In this document: positions 32,895-44,222 of the stretch, piece after piece
Layout: each line of letters begins with the position of its first letter
Numbering within the stretch: position 1 is the first letter of the stretch
Source: Moniliella sp. 'wahieum'
Lineage: Eukaryota; Basidiomycota; Moniliellomycetes; Moniliellales; Moniliellaceae
DNA length: 64,000 bases
NCBI GenBank assembly: GCA_003971905.1
Contig: RSEE01000124.1
Span: 122,160 to 186,159 of the forward strand
Direction of reading: 5' to 3'
Program-made: the position numbers and the translations under genes
The notes under the pieces: model-generated
What the model was told of the DNA's origin: nothing
Databases searched by the model: none
The model's input: only the letters and a program-made list of their open reading frames with translations

Positions 32895-35029
32895 CAGCAA
32901 CGTGCGCAAGAGCGGGGCGAGCATTGAAGGTCAGGGAAATGCACCCAAGTCAAGTCCAAACAGAGAATGTATGCGGTGATCAGGGTACTGCAGGGCATGC
33001 ACGACGCCCTGCTGTAGCGTGCGCTGTATCGTCCCATGCCAGCGGCGCCGGCGCCACACGCATCGTCACACCCCGCGCTCCCCGTCGTTGCAGCCTTGCT
33101 GCACTGGATGGAAGAGCAATACCGGAACCACTAGTCAGTGTACTTCTCTCGAACCGAGTGGCACCAACGGCATCACCAGTCCGACCAACAACCGCTTCAA
33201 CCTTCAACCTTCAACCTTCAACCTTCAACCTTCAACCTTCAACCTTCAACCTTCAACCTTCAACCTTCAACCTTCAACCTTCAACCTTCAACCTTCAACC
33301 TTCAACCGTGACGATGATTGGAGCGACAGACTACAGGTGCATGCGCATGTGCATGTGCCCCGGCACGATCTCCGTCTCGTCGGACTAAGATGACTGTGCT
33401 TCGAACAGAGAGCACACAACCCATGGCGGGACGAGCCGGTCCGAGTTGCAAAACGGAGGACCGAGCTTGTTCGCAATGCAACTCATCCCGGTCGCTAGGC
33501 TCCCCACAAACACACAACCGAGGGCTTGAGGGCTTGAGAGCTTGATCGACAAAGTACGTGGGGGGGGATGGAACAGAAGAGTTGTCGGGTAACGATGCCT
33601 GCCATAGCGTTACTTGTCGCTGTTGACGGAGCCAGCACTCCACCGATTGTCGACAGATGGGCGATTGGATACACTCAGATCATGAACCGGAACCTGGCGT
33701 TCGAGGGGAGGCGATGCGCTTTTGGATTGAAAAAGTCCAGGACCGAGGTCGAGGCACGTCCAATCATCTAAGGGAAGGCCAAAACGGCGGGGGGGGGGGT
33801 CGATGTGAATGGCGCCCGTGCTCCACTAATTCTGGACACATCAGAGAAGCATAGTGCTGAATTGTGCTAAAGTTGGAGGCCGTTCAGCAGGGTTAACCTT
33901 TGGCACACCGCACTAATAGTGTCCCAACAGGTACCAGTCCGACTCAGTAGTCGGTGGGCGCACCAGGCGATATATAGTGCTCTGCTGTCGCAGCTCCCGA
34001 CTAACCTTAGACGCGGGCGCACCAGGTGGCAGGGATCGAAGCTCTGTTTCAGTGAGCGCTCCCGCCGGCAGTCCGCGCTCCGCCCTGTTCGTTGTCGCAC
34101 AGCCAGCGCACAAGGCGGTAATTGGAGGCAGGCGCGCACCAGGCTACAGTTGTCCTTCTAAGGGATCGCACCTCAGTTGGCCGTGACAGCGAGCGCCCCA
34201 GGCTATATCGCTTTCACCTTCTCTCATAAGCGTATACATTTAGGCCTGAGTCGGGACGGGCTGGCCTCGAGCAGGATAATGCTCACCGGCGAAGGAAGGT
34301 CCGTGTTGGTACGGTCATTGTAGGCAATCAGACGCTGGATGGAAGCCGTCCTGGGTCCATACGAGCTTTCATCGTCCATAAGCAGACCCACATCTTCTGC
34401 CAGCTTCACAGGGTTGGATGCCTGCTCCGCCGCACCGCGCCAGCGGGCTGGAGGAACCTCTTGTTGCGGAGCATGACCACTTCTTCCCGCCTTCGTCCGT
34501 ATGGCCGTAGTGATTAGGAGAGAGCATTTGTTCGGGGAAAAGTTGAGACGTTTTGCTAAACAACTGCGTCGGTTTCGCGAGGTACATGTCGGCAACCTAC
34601 TGAACCAACTGGTTCTACTCGTCTTCTGTTCTCCCATAACCCTCCTCTGCCGCGGTTACGCCAGTTCGCCGCGCCGCGGGTTGCGATCGTTGCTTCTCCA
34701 CCACCATTTGAGCGCGTTGTCACGGAACGTTCATGTCCCAGCCGCTGGTTTGTGTCAGCAGTATTATTGCCCCCATGGTACGAGTGTGCAGGTCTGCATT
34801 TGGTGACTGGCTGGGTGTTGTCCCCCTGAACGAGGGCTTACTTGGAAGGCTGACGATCATTGCCGCTCCTGCTACGCTCCACCCGTCCTTTCGTGCTCGC
34901 TTCCACCAAAATTCGGCCGTCGTCTAGCCGGTTCAAACGGTTCTCGTCGGTTCTTGTGGTAGTGCCACCCCAGAGAGTGGCAGCCAGCATGGCAGCTCCA
35001 AGGGCACCAGCCTCGTTGGGTCAATTGTC
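32895..35029. other. intergenic, repeats and no clear gene
   Basis: Contains the TTCAACC array, an 8-bp GCTTGAG(A/G) repeat at 33521-33547, and a GCGCACCAGGC motif recurring about every 58.5 bp (33958, 34017, 34134, 34193). A reading frame on the minus strand at 34224-34637 contains DVGLLMDDESSYGPRTASIQ; I cannot place it, and it may be more of the decayed HSP70 locus. Confidence 0.45.
33196..33307. repeat. TTCAACC heptamer, sixteen perfect copies
   Basis: 112 bp, sixteen perfect 7-bp units with no interruption. In register it is CTTCAAC, one base from the CTTCAAG word found at four other sites in the window. Confidence 0.95.
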
Positions 35030-35323
35030 CCTTCGACGTCAATCACTTGGAAGGACCCCTGCTACATGTCCGACTAGACGACCTCATCGCCAAATGTGCC
35101 AGCCATGAGTCGCTTGGTGTCAAACACTATGTTGCGCGGGGTAATGCCGATGGGGTGAGTGGCCTCATCGACTTCACTGATGAAGTGCTGCCATTCGTCG
35201 ATGGCGACAGAGGAGGGAGTGGTGAGGTTGCCCGGGTCGTTGGGAATGATTAATGACTGCCGCCTGGTCGTTATTCCAGGCAGAGGAGGACGTGCCGAGA
35301 GCGATGCCAATTGGTTTGGTCAT
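35030..35323 (-). pseudogene. HSP70 N-terminal fragment, dead
   Basis: Starting at the ATG at 35323 (minus strand), the sequence reads MTKPIGIALGTSSS, then NDPGNLTTPSSVAI, PRNIVFDTKRLMAGTFGDEV, a clear HSP70 ATPase N-terminus. Two in-frame TAG codons follow, at positions where HSP70 has a Q and a K (VQSDMK), and then GSFQVIDVEG. These are base substitutions, not indels, so this copy is a true pseudogene. The phosphate-1 loop is degraded (LGTSSS with residues lost), and HSP70 similarity fades beyond about 35030. No C-terminal substrate domain was found. Confidence 0.7.
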
Positions 35324-37351
35324 GGCAGGGGGGGGAAGTAGGGAGATTGAATAGTGAGGCCTGAGGCCTGGGGAGATAGCCATACTGCGTGTGGGAGTGC
35401 GCGGGGAGACGCACTTGTTGGTTAAACGTTAAACGTTGATGGCTGCGTCCGAGCAGTACAACAGGGGAGTTGGGCGGGTGGAATGGTACCAGCACGCGCT
35501 GCTCTGCGCCACCCACTCTCACACACCTCTCATACCTCAAGCTCTTCACGCTGGCACTATTAATATGCGCCACAATAACCTCTTCGTCCTCCCCTCAGGC
35601 AGGCCTCATATACCACACCCCAACGTGATGTACATAGTACTGTACCACACACGCATGTAAGCATCTCACACTGTTGCCGTAGTTGCTGTGGGGGATGGGG
35701 GTACACAGCCCTGTCGTCCTAGGGGCGAGGAACCTACAGCGCAGGCTGGTTACCCCCTTTTTTGGTGGTTGCGACAGAATGTACCAGGACAGACTCAATA
35801 ACAACAAAGAGGGATGATTGACGAGCGAACGAGGAAGCAGGGTTCAACATACTCAACAGGCGAGTGTATATTACGTCAAAGCTAATCGAAATCTCTGGTC
35901 CCCAACCTATTGGACCTTGCGAGCCCCTCCACAAAAGCTCCCCGTTAGATTTGAGGGGCACAATCTTGTCGCAGCCTCGTCAGCACTGCTAGCCACAACC
36001 TGCTGAACCAGATGGTGGCAAGGCTGCCCAGCGGGGTTGTTTCCCAATTGTGGCCTATATAAAGCTTGTCAGAAAACCTTTCCCGCCATTCTAGTCGCAA
36101 TCTTGCCCGCCACCCTATTTCGCGACATTGTGAATAGCGACCAGCCTCGTTCCACATGTTAAAAAGGGAGGTTTTTCCAAAAAAAAACTTGTGGTTTCCC
36201 CAGCCGAAAAAGTGGACATTAGTAGACCGTTGCACCATAAAAGCACAACTATTATGTTGAAGCGATCAACTGACCCAATATTTGTATGTCCGTTTTCACA
36301 TGAAAAGTCGTCAAAAACAAGTTTGTAGACTGGTGGTGAAGAGTATACATTGGAAGCGCTGGGCACAACGTATCATAACAACATTCGTAGCCCATCTAGA
36401 CCCGTCTACACGTTCGTTGCTTTGATTGTACCGCCCGCACAAGAGATGAGATGGTCTGATGTACACCGCTGGTACCAAAATGTCTCCATATCTCAGCCGC
36501 CTCTCATTCGTTCTGGCTCAAATTTGGCACGTTGCCAGCGGTCAGCATGCACTGCGGGGAGAGGCGTCAGACGGATACGATGTCTGCCCCATGATCAGAG
36601 GCGGCGGCGCACGTAGAGGCGTGCTAGCACCAAGTGAAGCACTGTGGTACGTATGGTGGACGAAGCTCAGCACGAGACGTCCATGCATGGTGACATGTGG
36701 GTGGTGGTGGTGGAGTGGTGGCGCCAGTGGCGCTGGTAGGCGTGGGCATGGCAGCGGCAGCGGCAGCGGCGGCAGGCAGGCCAGCCGGCTCGTCCGCGAT
36801 CCACGCCAGCCTCAACGCGGCCAATTCATGCCGACCAGTAGATCTATTAGAAACACGCCATCAAAGGGATAGTGGCGTAGTTTACAACTAACGCCACATC
36901 TGTGTACGATACTTCGGATTGTCCAGGAGCAATCTAACCGTCTAATCCTAATATTTGAGCTTGTTCTCTATAGTCCTCTGCCCACATGTCGGTAGTATAG
37001 TCCGAGAGAATGTCATGGGGTTAGGTCATTTGTGGTGCACTATGAGAAGGTGGTTGACTTGCAAGGGCACTGACACAGGTCGGAGTCAGAGGGGCGGTAA
37101 GTGGCGAGTAATCCTGCGCCGTCTCATGTTGTAGGTGTCAGGGTTTTGTGGGTGTGGGGCGCATCACTGACGTCCTGCTGAAGCTTTCACAGGAGTTCCT
37201 TCTCACAGATCTTCTTAGCCGTGTGTTGTACCTAATTCAGCACACAAGAACCAAAACACCGTGCATGTGTCCATTTGTATAGACTCTGTATACGCATTGC
37301 GATGGCACACACTTTCCTATATACATACGACTCAGGCCTCTGCTGTGTGGT
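35324..37351. other. intergenic, no gene seen
   Basis: TGAGGCC x2 at 35355-35368 and GTTAAAC x2 at 35421-35434. More AT-rich DNA around 36100-36340. A TATATAAA at 36056-36063 has no recognisable gene near it. The GGCAGC-rich tract at 36745-36785 is low complexity. Confidence 0.45.
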
Positions 37352-37358
37352 TATAAAG
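37352..37358 (+). promoter_or_regulatory. TATA box of the OPT gene
   Basis: TATAAAG 47 bp before the ATG at 37405, followed by a CCACCACCACC leader. Confidence 0.55.
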
Positions 37359-37404
37359 TTCATCCCCTTCTCCTTGCCCACCACCACCACCAGCCCCATC
37401 CACG

Positions 37405-40400
37405 ATGCAAGCCCATGACTTTTACAAGTCCTATGAAGACCACCTCCCCTCCTGGCATGATTATGACGATGAGGATAACCGCCCTAATGCTGTTTCCTTG
37501 CATGACTCCACATCATTGTTGCCCCAACCCGCCGCCTCTGAGCAGAATGATGTGCTTCTTGCCGATGCTGCTGGGAAGCCCAATGCACTGTCCAAGCCAG
37601 TGTCGGTACCTGTGCCCATGATGCCAGAAGAACCAGGCCAGTGTGGATGGGCCATCAAGCGTCTGCTGCTCGTAACACCAGGATGACCGACACTGTCACT
37701 CATCCCTTGTCGCAGCCGCCATTGCATCCTCAACCGAAGGCCGCGTCTCCAACAATAGTTTCTTCTTTTTCTGATAGGGCTAGCACTTTCCTGGGCTCGC
37801 TCACCAGCAGCCAAGGCTCCACCCTCCCCTCTTCATCGAAGTCAGCGCTCAGGTCGGGATGCCTGGGTTGACCGTCGTACATGAGTACTCGGGCAATAAC
37901 TCAGACGAAGAGCAGTCGGGCCGCTTTGTAAACTCGTACTTCGACGACCAGCCTGCCAGCATGCATTACGACCTGAACGCGAGCGAGTCGATGCTCCACC
38001 ACAGACATCCATTCCCTACCACCGACTTCCCTTCATTATTCGATGGTGCTTCGGTCCCTGGAGAAAAACGAAAGGACACTGCTGCGTTCGTCATGGAATC
38101 ATTGGGCGAAGACGAACAATCGCCAGAGCAGATGGAACTGTTAAGAGAAGCGAAGAGTCCAATCAGTTGGAATACAAAGGGAGGGCCCACCCCAATGTCC
38201 GGGCTAGCGTGCCCTCAGATGATGATCCCACGTTGCCTATCCACACCCTGCGTGTATGGCTCTTAGGACCATCGTTTGCGACGGCTTTTTCCAGTCTCTA
38301 TGTCGTCTTTACCGCATGGGGGTGGACCGTTACTGTAATTCAGTCGGCTGTGCTGGTACAGATATTTTGTTGGCCCTTGGGCTTTCTTATGTCCAAGGTA
38401 CCATATCCTTCCTCTTGGCCTCTCGCTTGGTTCATTAACCCAGGTCCCTTCAACATCAAGGAGCACGCGCTCATCTGCATCATGGCCACGGTTAGTATCG
38501 GACCTTCGTTGTCGCTCAATGTGCTGATGATTCACAACATGCGCTCCTAAACTTCCCGGGGCCGACAGGGTACAAGGTTCTCTTGATGATTTCTAGTTCT
38601 TGTATGGGTCTGTCGTATGCAGGGCTGTTTGACCGCACACTGGTCTTGCCTGGACGAATGCTCTGGCCCACCGTGCTCTCTACCTCAGCTTTGCTCACCA
38701 CGCTGCACCGCGTACGCGCTAGCAACTGGCCCCGTCAAAAGGTGTTTTATGTTACGCTTGTGCTTGCCTTTGGCTGGGCCTGGGTGTCAGGCTATGCCTT
38801 TTCGGCTTTTCAGGCATTTGCGTACGTTATTTGCCATGTTTGCTCTCAGGCCCCGAAGTGGACTACTACTAACCGACTTTCATGCCCCATCTTTACTATA
38901 CTTATTCGCTGTGGCGATGCCCGGGCGACTGCGCGCTTCAATATTTATACACGCATCTAATACCAGATGGATCCCTTGGTGTGCTCCCACTTCATACGTC
39001 CCTAACCTCCTCTTTGGTGGCCAGGGTGGTATGGGTCTCTGGCCTACGTTTTCGCTCGATTGGATCACCATCTGCGAATCCTTGCCGTCTCCTCTCATCA
39101 CGCCATTCTTTGCTCAAATCAACATCGTGATCGGATACCTCATCTTTGGTGTCGTGGTTCCATCGCTCATCACCTTCTCTCACAAGGGCTCAGCACAATA
39201 CATGCCATGGCTACAGTCCGTTTCTTTTGACCGGTTTGCTCGATCCTACCGGTTGAAGGTTGTGCCCTCTCATACCGCTCCCCATCGCGGTATCACTTTT
39301 AACGCCGATTCATATGAGTCGTACTCCAAGCCTTATTGGCCGGCCACCAACTTGGTGTCCAAGGGGTGTTCTCTTGCTCTGGTCCCGGCAGTCTGGGTTC
39401 ATTTTCTACTCTTTGATTTGATTCCCACCGTGAGTGATTACCGGCTTCCAGCTCAAGAGGAGGAAGACGTGCATGCTCAACTCATCCAGCGATATCAACC
39501 CATTCCTGCTTGGTGGTGGCTTGCGCTGTTTCTGAGTTCGCTGGCTATGGCGGTAGGCGCCTGCGAGGGGTACCATACAGGCTTGCCCATTTGGGCCCTG
39601 CTTCTCTCCATCTTCCTTGGCTTCGTTTTTGTCCTCCCCCTCGGCATCGTAACCGCCCTGACAGCCATCACACCTTCTCTCGATTTTGTTTTCAGATGGA
39701 TTGGCGGCTACGTCGTTCCGGGCAATGCAGTCCCATGGATCCTTTTCAGTCTCTACCCTACTGTCGGCGTGAACCAGTCGATTCAGATGCTGTCGCAACT
39801 CAAGTTGGGTGTGTACTTTAAGTTGCCTCCACGCAGCACCTTTCTCAGTATTATTGCCATCCAGCTCGCATCCTGTGGCATACAGATCGTCACAGCCCAT
39901 GCGCTCGGGGCGGGAGGTTCAACCACAGTATTACTTGCCGACGCGGTGAGTATCGGCCTAGTGGGTTCCAAGCGTACATTTGGCCAAGGGGGTGAATACA
40001 ACTGGATCAACTTCTTCTTTCTTGTTGGATTTCTCGCACCCATCCCCTGCTGGCTATTATGTTATTATCGCGTGAACCTACCGGCACCTTTCGAACAGTT
40101 CAACGTCCGTCGGCTCCGCGATGTTGTTCACACACCGTTGATATTGACGGCTGTTCCCCAGACATACGATTTTTATCCCGTGTCTGTGACCAGCTGGGCC
40201 TGGGTTGGGCTCCTTGCTCGGTTCACCCTGAATCGCAGTCGATTGAGGAACTACTTTGCGGCACTGTGCTACGTCTTGTCATCCTCTTTGTACACGGGTT
40301 CGGCTGCCAGCTACTTTGTCGCCTATATGATTCCCGTGTTTTCGGGTAAGTATGGCAAATCCCTCAGTCCACCAGTTTGGTGGGGGACCCAGATTCAATG

Positions 40401-40554
40401 GATCCCGAATGAGGCTCTACCAGCTTATGGCTCAGACGAAAGGGAGCCGTCCTTGTTTTGGAAGAATTCTTCTCGCCTCTTTCATTCCCATGCAGGTGCC
40501 TTTGCCCCTGCCCCCAATGGCATGTGGCTTCCACCGCCGTCTTCCCACAGCTAA
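37405..40554 (+). CDS. oligopeptide transporter, OPT family (frame-broken)
   Basis: Polytopic proton-coupled small-peptide (or metal-chelate) importer. The N-terminal cytosolic tail of about 280 residues is acidic and Ser/Pro-rich. The membrane part starts near 38170 with DDPTLPIHTLRVWLLGPSFA and continues GWTVTVIQSAVLVQIFCWPL, AWFINPGPFNIKEHALICIM (the OPT NPGPFN-KEH signature), LFGGQGGMGLWPTFSLDWIT, ALTAITPSLDFVFRWIGGYV, and FGQGGEYNWINFFFLVGFLA near the C-terminus. Length (about 1,040 residues) is on the long side because of the tail. Frame changes near 37680, 37860, 38250 and 38550 each fit one missing base; another lies around 38800-38990. Substrate cannot be told from sequence. Confidence 0.85.
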
Positions 40555-41308
40555 GTTTTAGGGAATGCAAGTGTATGCACCACCTGCTTGTCAATTTAAT
40601 GTTGAGCAGGTGTCTACATTATCTCTCTCCGTTCTTTGGTTTGCTCTTTTTTCCCTACCTGAATTTTGCCCGACTTGGACACGTCCAACCTACCTGATCA
40701 CTATCTATCCGTATGCTCTCTCTTGCAAGCAGGCAGGCTGAACCCAGATATATGCTCTATAGACCTTGCTTTCCATCAATTTGCCTATGCCCCCACTTTC
40801 TTTTACATTCCCCTGCTCGGCACCAGCTCCCTAGATACACAGGACCATCGCTTGGGAAAGGGCCAGAATGAAGGTCAGCCGGAGGCGGATGTCATGTGCA
40901 TCAGGGACGGGGAGGCAAGAATCAGGCCAGGTGCTAGGGCCTTGGTCGTAGATTTGGATCGGTTGCGGGAATGAGGGGGGGAAGAGCGAGTGACATTGTA
41001 GGGGTAGACCGACAATTGGAAACATGCACCCCCCCACCACGTCGTTGTCGGCATGGAAGGTCCATTCGGCCATTTTCTGCACGTCGAGCGATTCCTCGTC
41101 GCCATGAATCATTCCTGCACGGCTGCGGGGTTGGTTTCGGATAAAACCAAGTTCCCGGAAGAAATGGTTTAAAAGCACGGCCATAAGCTGTAGTGCGTTT
41201 GGCCAGTATCCAAATCTCATGTCATATCTCGCTGATTCCATGTCATTGGCAGAGCTTAAGGCTGGGACAGGGGAACGCTACGTCTAATCCTAACCGTTCA
41301 TCTTGGGG
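40555..41308. other. OPT 3' flank; weak open frame
   Basis: A minus-strand frame of 136 residues (40831-41241) contains HFFRELGFIRNQPRSRAGMI and FHADNDVVGGCMFPIVGLPL. It looks protein-like but matches nothing I know, and may belong to the adjacent LINE remnant or to a lost gene. Confidence that it is a gene is low. Confidence 0.3.
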
Positions 41309-42277
41309 TTACTTGGGGGCACCACCAGGGTCAAGGAACCAGGGGATCGCCAGGATATCAGGACCCTCCGGCTCGCGCCATCCGGTCCCGTACCCTAGGT
41401 AGCGCGTGTGGACACGGATGAACGTGGTTGACATCCGAGCGAGGAACCATGTCCACTGAGACTTAGTAGCCATCTCCTTCCAATGCGCAAACAACTTGCC
41501 CGCCGTCTTGGTGCCGTAGTATCCTCGCGTCGTCAAAACCAGGGGGAAAAACGTCTCTTGAGTGCATCCCTGGTACTTGGCGTTCTTGTCGCATTCTGCT
41601 TGTTCAAGCATCCGAAGCAGCTCCTTCTCCCGGCGTTCCAAGGGGGTTGCGGTGCTCGCATGCACCACCCTCCGGAACGCGCTCTGCGCCTCCAGCGATT
41701 CCGTGTCGCGCAGCGTGTGGTCGACTTCCATTCCTGATCCTCCCAGTGCTCCGGGCCCCATCACGCGGTAGTCGGTACGCCGTCTCCTCTGTCTCCCGCC
41801 ATCCTCGTCCTCCACAATTGGTTTCGTTGTGACGTGGGTGTCGGGGATGGAGCGTAGGAGCTGGAGAATGGGCTCCCGCACTGCCTCATGCAATGCACCG
41901 AACTTGGCCTGGGAGCGGGTGCAAGACATGATGTGCTCCAGCGAGGACATGACACCGCACTTGCACATGCTGCGCGTGGTGCGGCACAGCGTGCGGAGCT
42001 GGAGACCAACCTGGACCTGCTGGTCGGAGAGCTTGAGGTACGGGACGGACGGAATGGCGGAGAGCCAGTTGTGGCTCAGCGGGTTGCTGTGCTCAACCAC
42101 ATGACGACCATCGGCAGCGTCCAGCTTCTGGAGCAGCTCTTGGCGACTTTGTCCCACATGTCGCGGCAGCGCTGCCAGGCGATATCTCGCTATAAAGAAG
42201 CTTATCCTCGTGTTTGCGCCAAGGATATATATCCAAGAAATTCGCACTTGTTTAATCCTAAGTTCGATCAAATGCAT
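41309..42277 (-). mobile_element. LINE (non-LTR retrotransposon) C-terminal remnant
   Basis: An uninterrupted 322-residue frame on the minus strand. It has a CCHC zinc knuckle SMCKCGVMSSLEHIMSC, preceded by HNWLSAIPSVPYLKLSDQQV and followed by RRRRTDYRVMGPG and MEVDHTLRDTESLEAQSAF. That order (knuckle, then an R-x-D...E/D-type endonuclease-like fold) fits the C-terminus of LINE open reading frames. No reverse transcriptase is found upstream, so this is a 5'-truncated copy, as is usual for target-primed insertion. The frame being intact over 960 bp, unlike the host genes, is notable. No poly-A tail is evident at the 3' side. Confidence 0.5.
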
Positions 42278-43089
42278 TTTTTGGGTGGGTTATAGGGTCT
42301 CCATTCTGTCCTGCGGCCACATCAACTTTCGCCATCGCGGCCTTAAACGTTGCGCTTCAAACTTGATGCCCCTTCAGCACCCAGGACCACGCATCCACTC
42401 TCTCTCCTGTGGCCACCTTCTCCTCCAAAGCATGGGTTAGGTTAGGGGGGTAGCAAGGTCATGACCAGTGTAGCATAAAAACGTACCGCCAAATCGAAAA
42501 TGCGAAGACGCATGGTCGACCAAGTCGGCTTCAGGAACACCGTCAACAGAACTTGGACAAACTTTGTCACACGACCGATATGGGCCAGGAGTTGTCCCGG
42601 TCAAAAGTGAACTCTTCCAGACCTCGCGGGGAAGAACAAGCCGCTTGCGGACGGAAAGCCAAGCCTAAATCCTTATTGTTGCCGATCCTGCTCTAGGGAT
42701 GCAGACAAACCCATACCGCGAAGAGTCATTTGTACCATTTCTGTCAGTGGCGAGTCAGTATAGCACAAGTGATCCTGGGGTGTGCCGCGAGAGCTGATGG
42801 TCCTGACCTTTTTGTGCTCCAGCAAGCGTTTGAAATGCTGGCGTGGTTTGGACATGGTAAAGCCCCTAGCCAACGATTCCTTTCGCATTGCTTGACGAAA
42901 AGACCACCCGAAGAGTCTTGATGTCGCATAGACTTTCCTCGATGAGTATCCATGTTAACGCCTGTAACCCATCATTAACAGTTTCCCGCCTGCCCTCCTC
43001 CATTGGCCTCCTCGCGAGGTGGCCAGTCACGCTCGCCATTGGTACTACAATATCACTCTCCCTGTCGTTACATTGTAATACATTCGCAC
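42278..43089. other. intergenic, no gene seen
   Basis: No conserved protein, RNA or array noticed. It forms the 3' flank of the proteasome gene. Confidence 0.45.
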
Positions 43090-43908
43090 TTAGTCTTCCA
43101 TGTCGACGTCCAAGGCGTCCTTGGCCTTCTGCTCTGCTTCCTGTCCGGGTAACGTCAGTACACTGTCTACCGACTCATCCAGAGTTTGCAAGAAAAGAAC
43201 GTACTTGTGCCATCTGGAGCGGGACAAGTTGGTGCTTGCCCTTGGTTTCCGGGCCGATCCAGGACAGTTCCAGCTCAAAGTCCTTGTCCTTTGCATCGTC
43301 ATGGACCTTGTAGATGATCTCTGCTGCCCGTTCCATGCTGCGGGAGCGTGATCGTGTCCCAATCAATCTTCTCCAGTTCGGTTTTGGCCAGTTGACGGCC
43401 CTTGCCAATGGCCGTGCCGGTAGCCGCGGAACTCGCCAGAAGGTTCAATCATGTACAGACCAGGCTTTCCCGTGTGAGGGTCGAGACCGGCAAGGATGGT
43501 GCTAATGCCAAACGGTCGGACCGAACTGTAGAGCGTATAGGCATCGGCGTACTGAGACAAGCGCGCCGCCAGCGCTTGGGGGCGAATGGCTCGTGGAAGT
43601 TGTCACGGAAGCTTTCGCATTCTTCGCGTGCACGGCCGGCCATGTGGCGGCCATCGGCAATGAGGCCGGCGGTGGCAAGGCCGAGGTGGGTGTCGACACT
43701 AAAGATGCGACGGTTGCTGGGTGCGCGGGGGACGAGAGCTTGCTCGTCACCAGCTTCTCGACGGCGAGCACGACGCCCTGGGGGGTGCGGATGCCGATGG
43801 CGGTTGCCGGCATCTCGACGGCCTTGAGGGCGTACTCGACTGGAAGAGACGGCCGTCGGGGGAGTGGTGCTGGTGGAGAGGTGCGTACCCGGTGCCCTGG
43901 GAAGCCAT
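43090..43908 (-). CDS. PRE10: 20S proteasome subunit alpha-7 (frame-broken)
   Basis: Structural ring subunit of the 20S proteasome, about 270 residues, from ATG 43908. It opens [22 protein letters not shown], the alpha-subunit N-terminal signature with YDxxxxxFSPDGR, then [20 protein letters not shown] and [14 protein letters not shown]. Later blocks: [20 protein letters not shown] in another frame, [54 protein letters not shown] and a C-terminal acidic tail DALDVDMED. The tail and the VHDD-KDK-FELELSW block identify alpha-7 (yeast Pre10, human PSMA3). The invariant RLFQVEYA is split by exactly one missing G at about 43839, which argues for sequence error. Other shifts lie near 43720, 43560, 43440 and 43210. 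Confidence 0.88.
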
Positions 43909-44222
43909 GTGTTGGGGGTGGGCGGGGGGGGGGGGGCGGCTGGTGAGAGAGGTATTTGGTACGCAAGCGTGGGGGGGGGGGAACGCGCGGGGCATTCCGC
44001 GGGGCCACGTGGTGGGGGCAGGGGATGACGGCGATGAACATTTCAGTGGGCTGGGGCGATTGAATATTGATGGCGATGACGATTGGGTGGCTGCGCCTGG
44101 TGGCGCCTGGCTGGCCGGTGGCTGCGCCGCTGAGCTCACTCAGCGTTCAGGCTGCGCGCTTCCTCTGCGCCCCCCTTCGCCCTCCCCTCCACCACCCCCT
44201 CCGCCGTCCCACCCCCCCCACC
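43909..44222. promoter_or_regulatory. divergent promoter region of PRE10 and MYO1
   Basis: 314 bp between two divergent ATGs. It contains a G run at 43926-43937 and another at 43971-43981, and CT-rich DNA next to the myosin start. No consensus proteasome-associated control element (GGTGGCAAA) is seen. Confidence 0.5.

Noticed and set aside
33196-33307. TTCAACC array as an interstitial telomere
   Set aside because: Not close to TTAGGG-type telomere repeats and contains no G-triplet on either strand.
32924-33393. Frames reading repeated NLQPSTF
   Set aside because: Translation of the TTCAACC array, with no conserved flanks.
36056-36063. TATATAAA as a promoter
   Set aside because: No recognisable gene follows within a kilobase on either strand.
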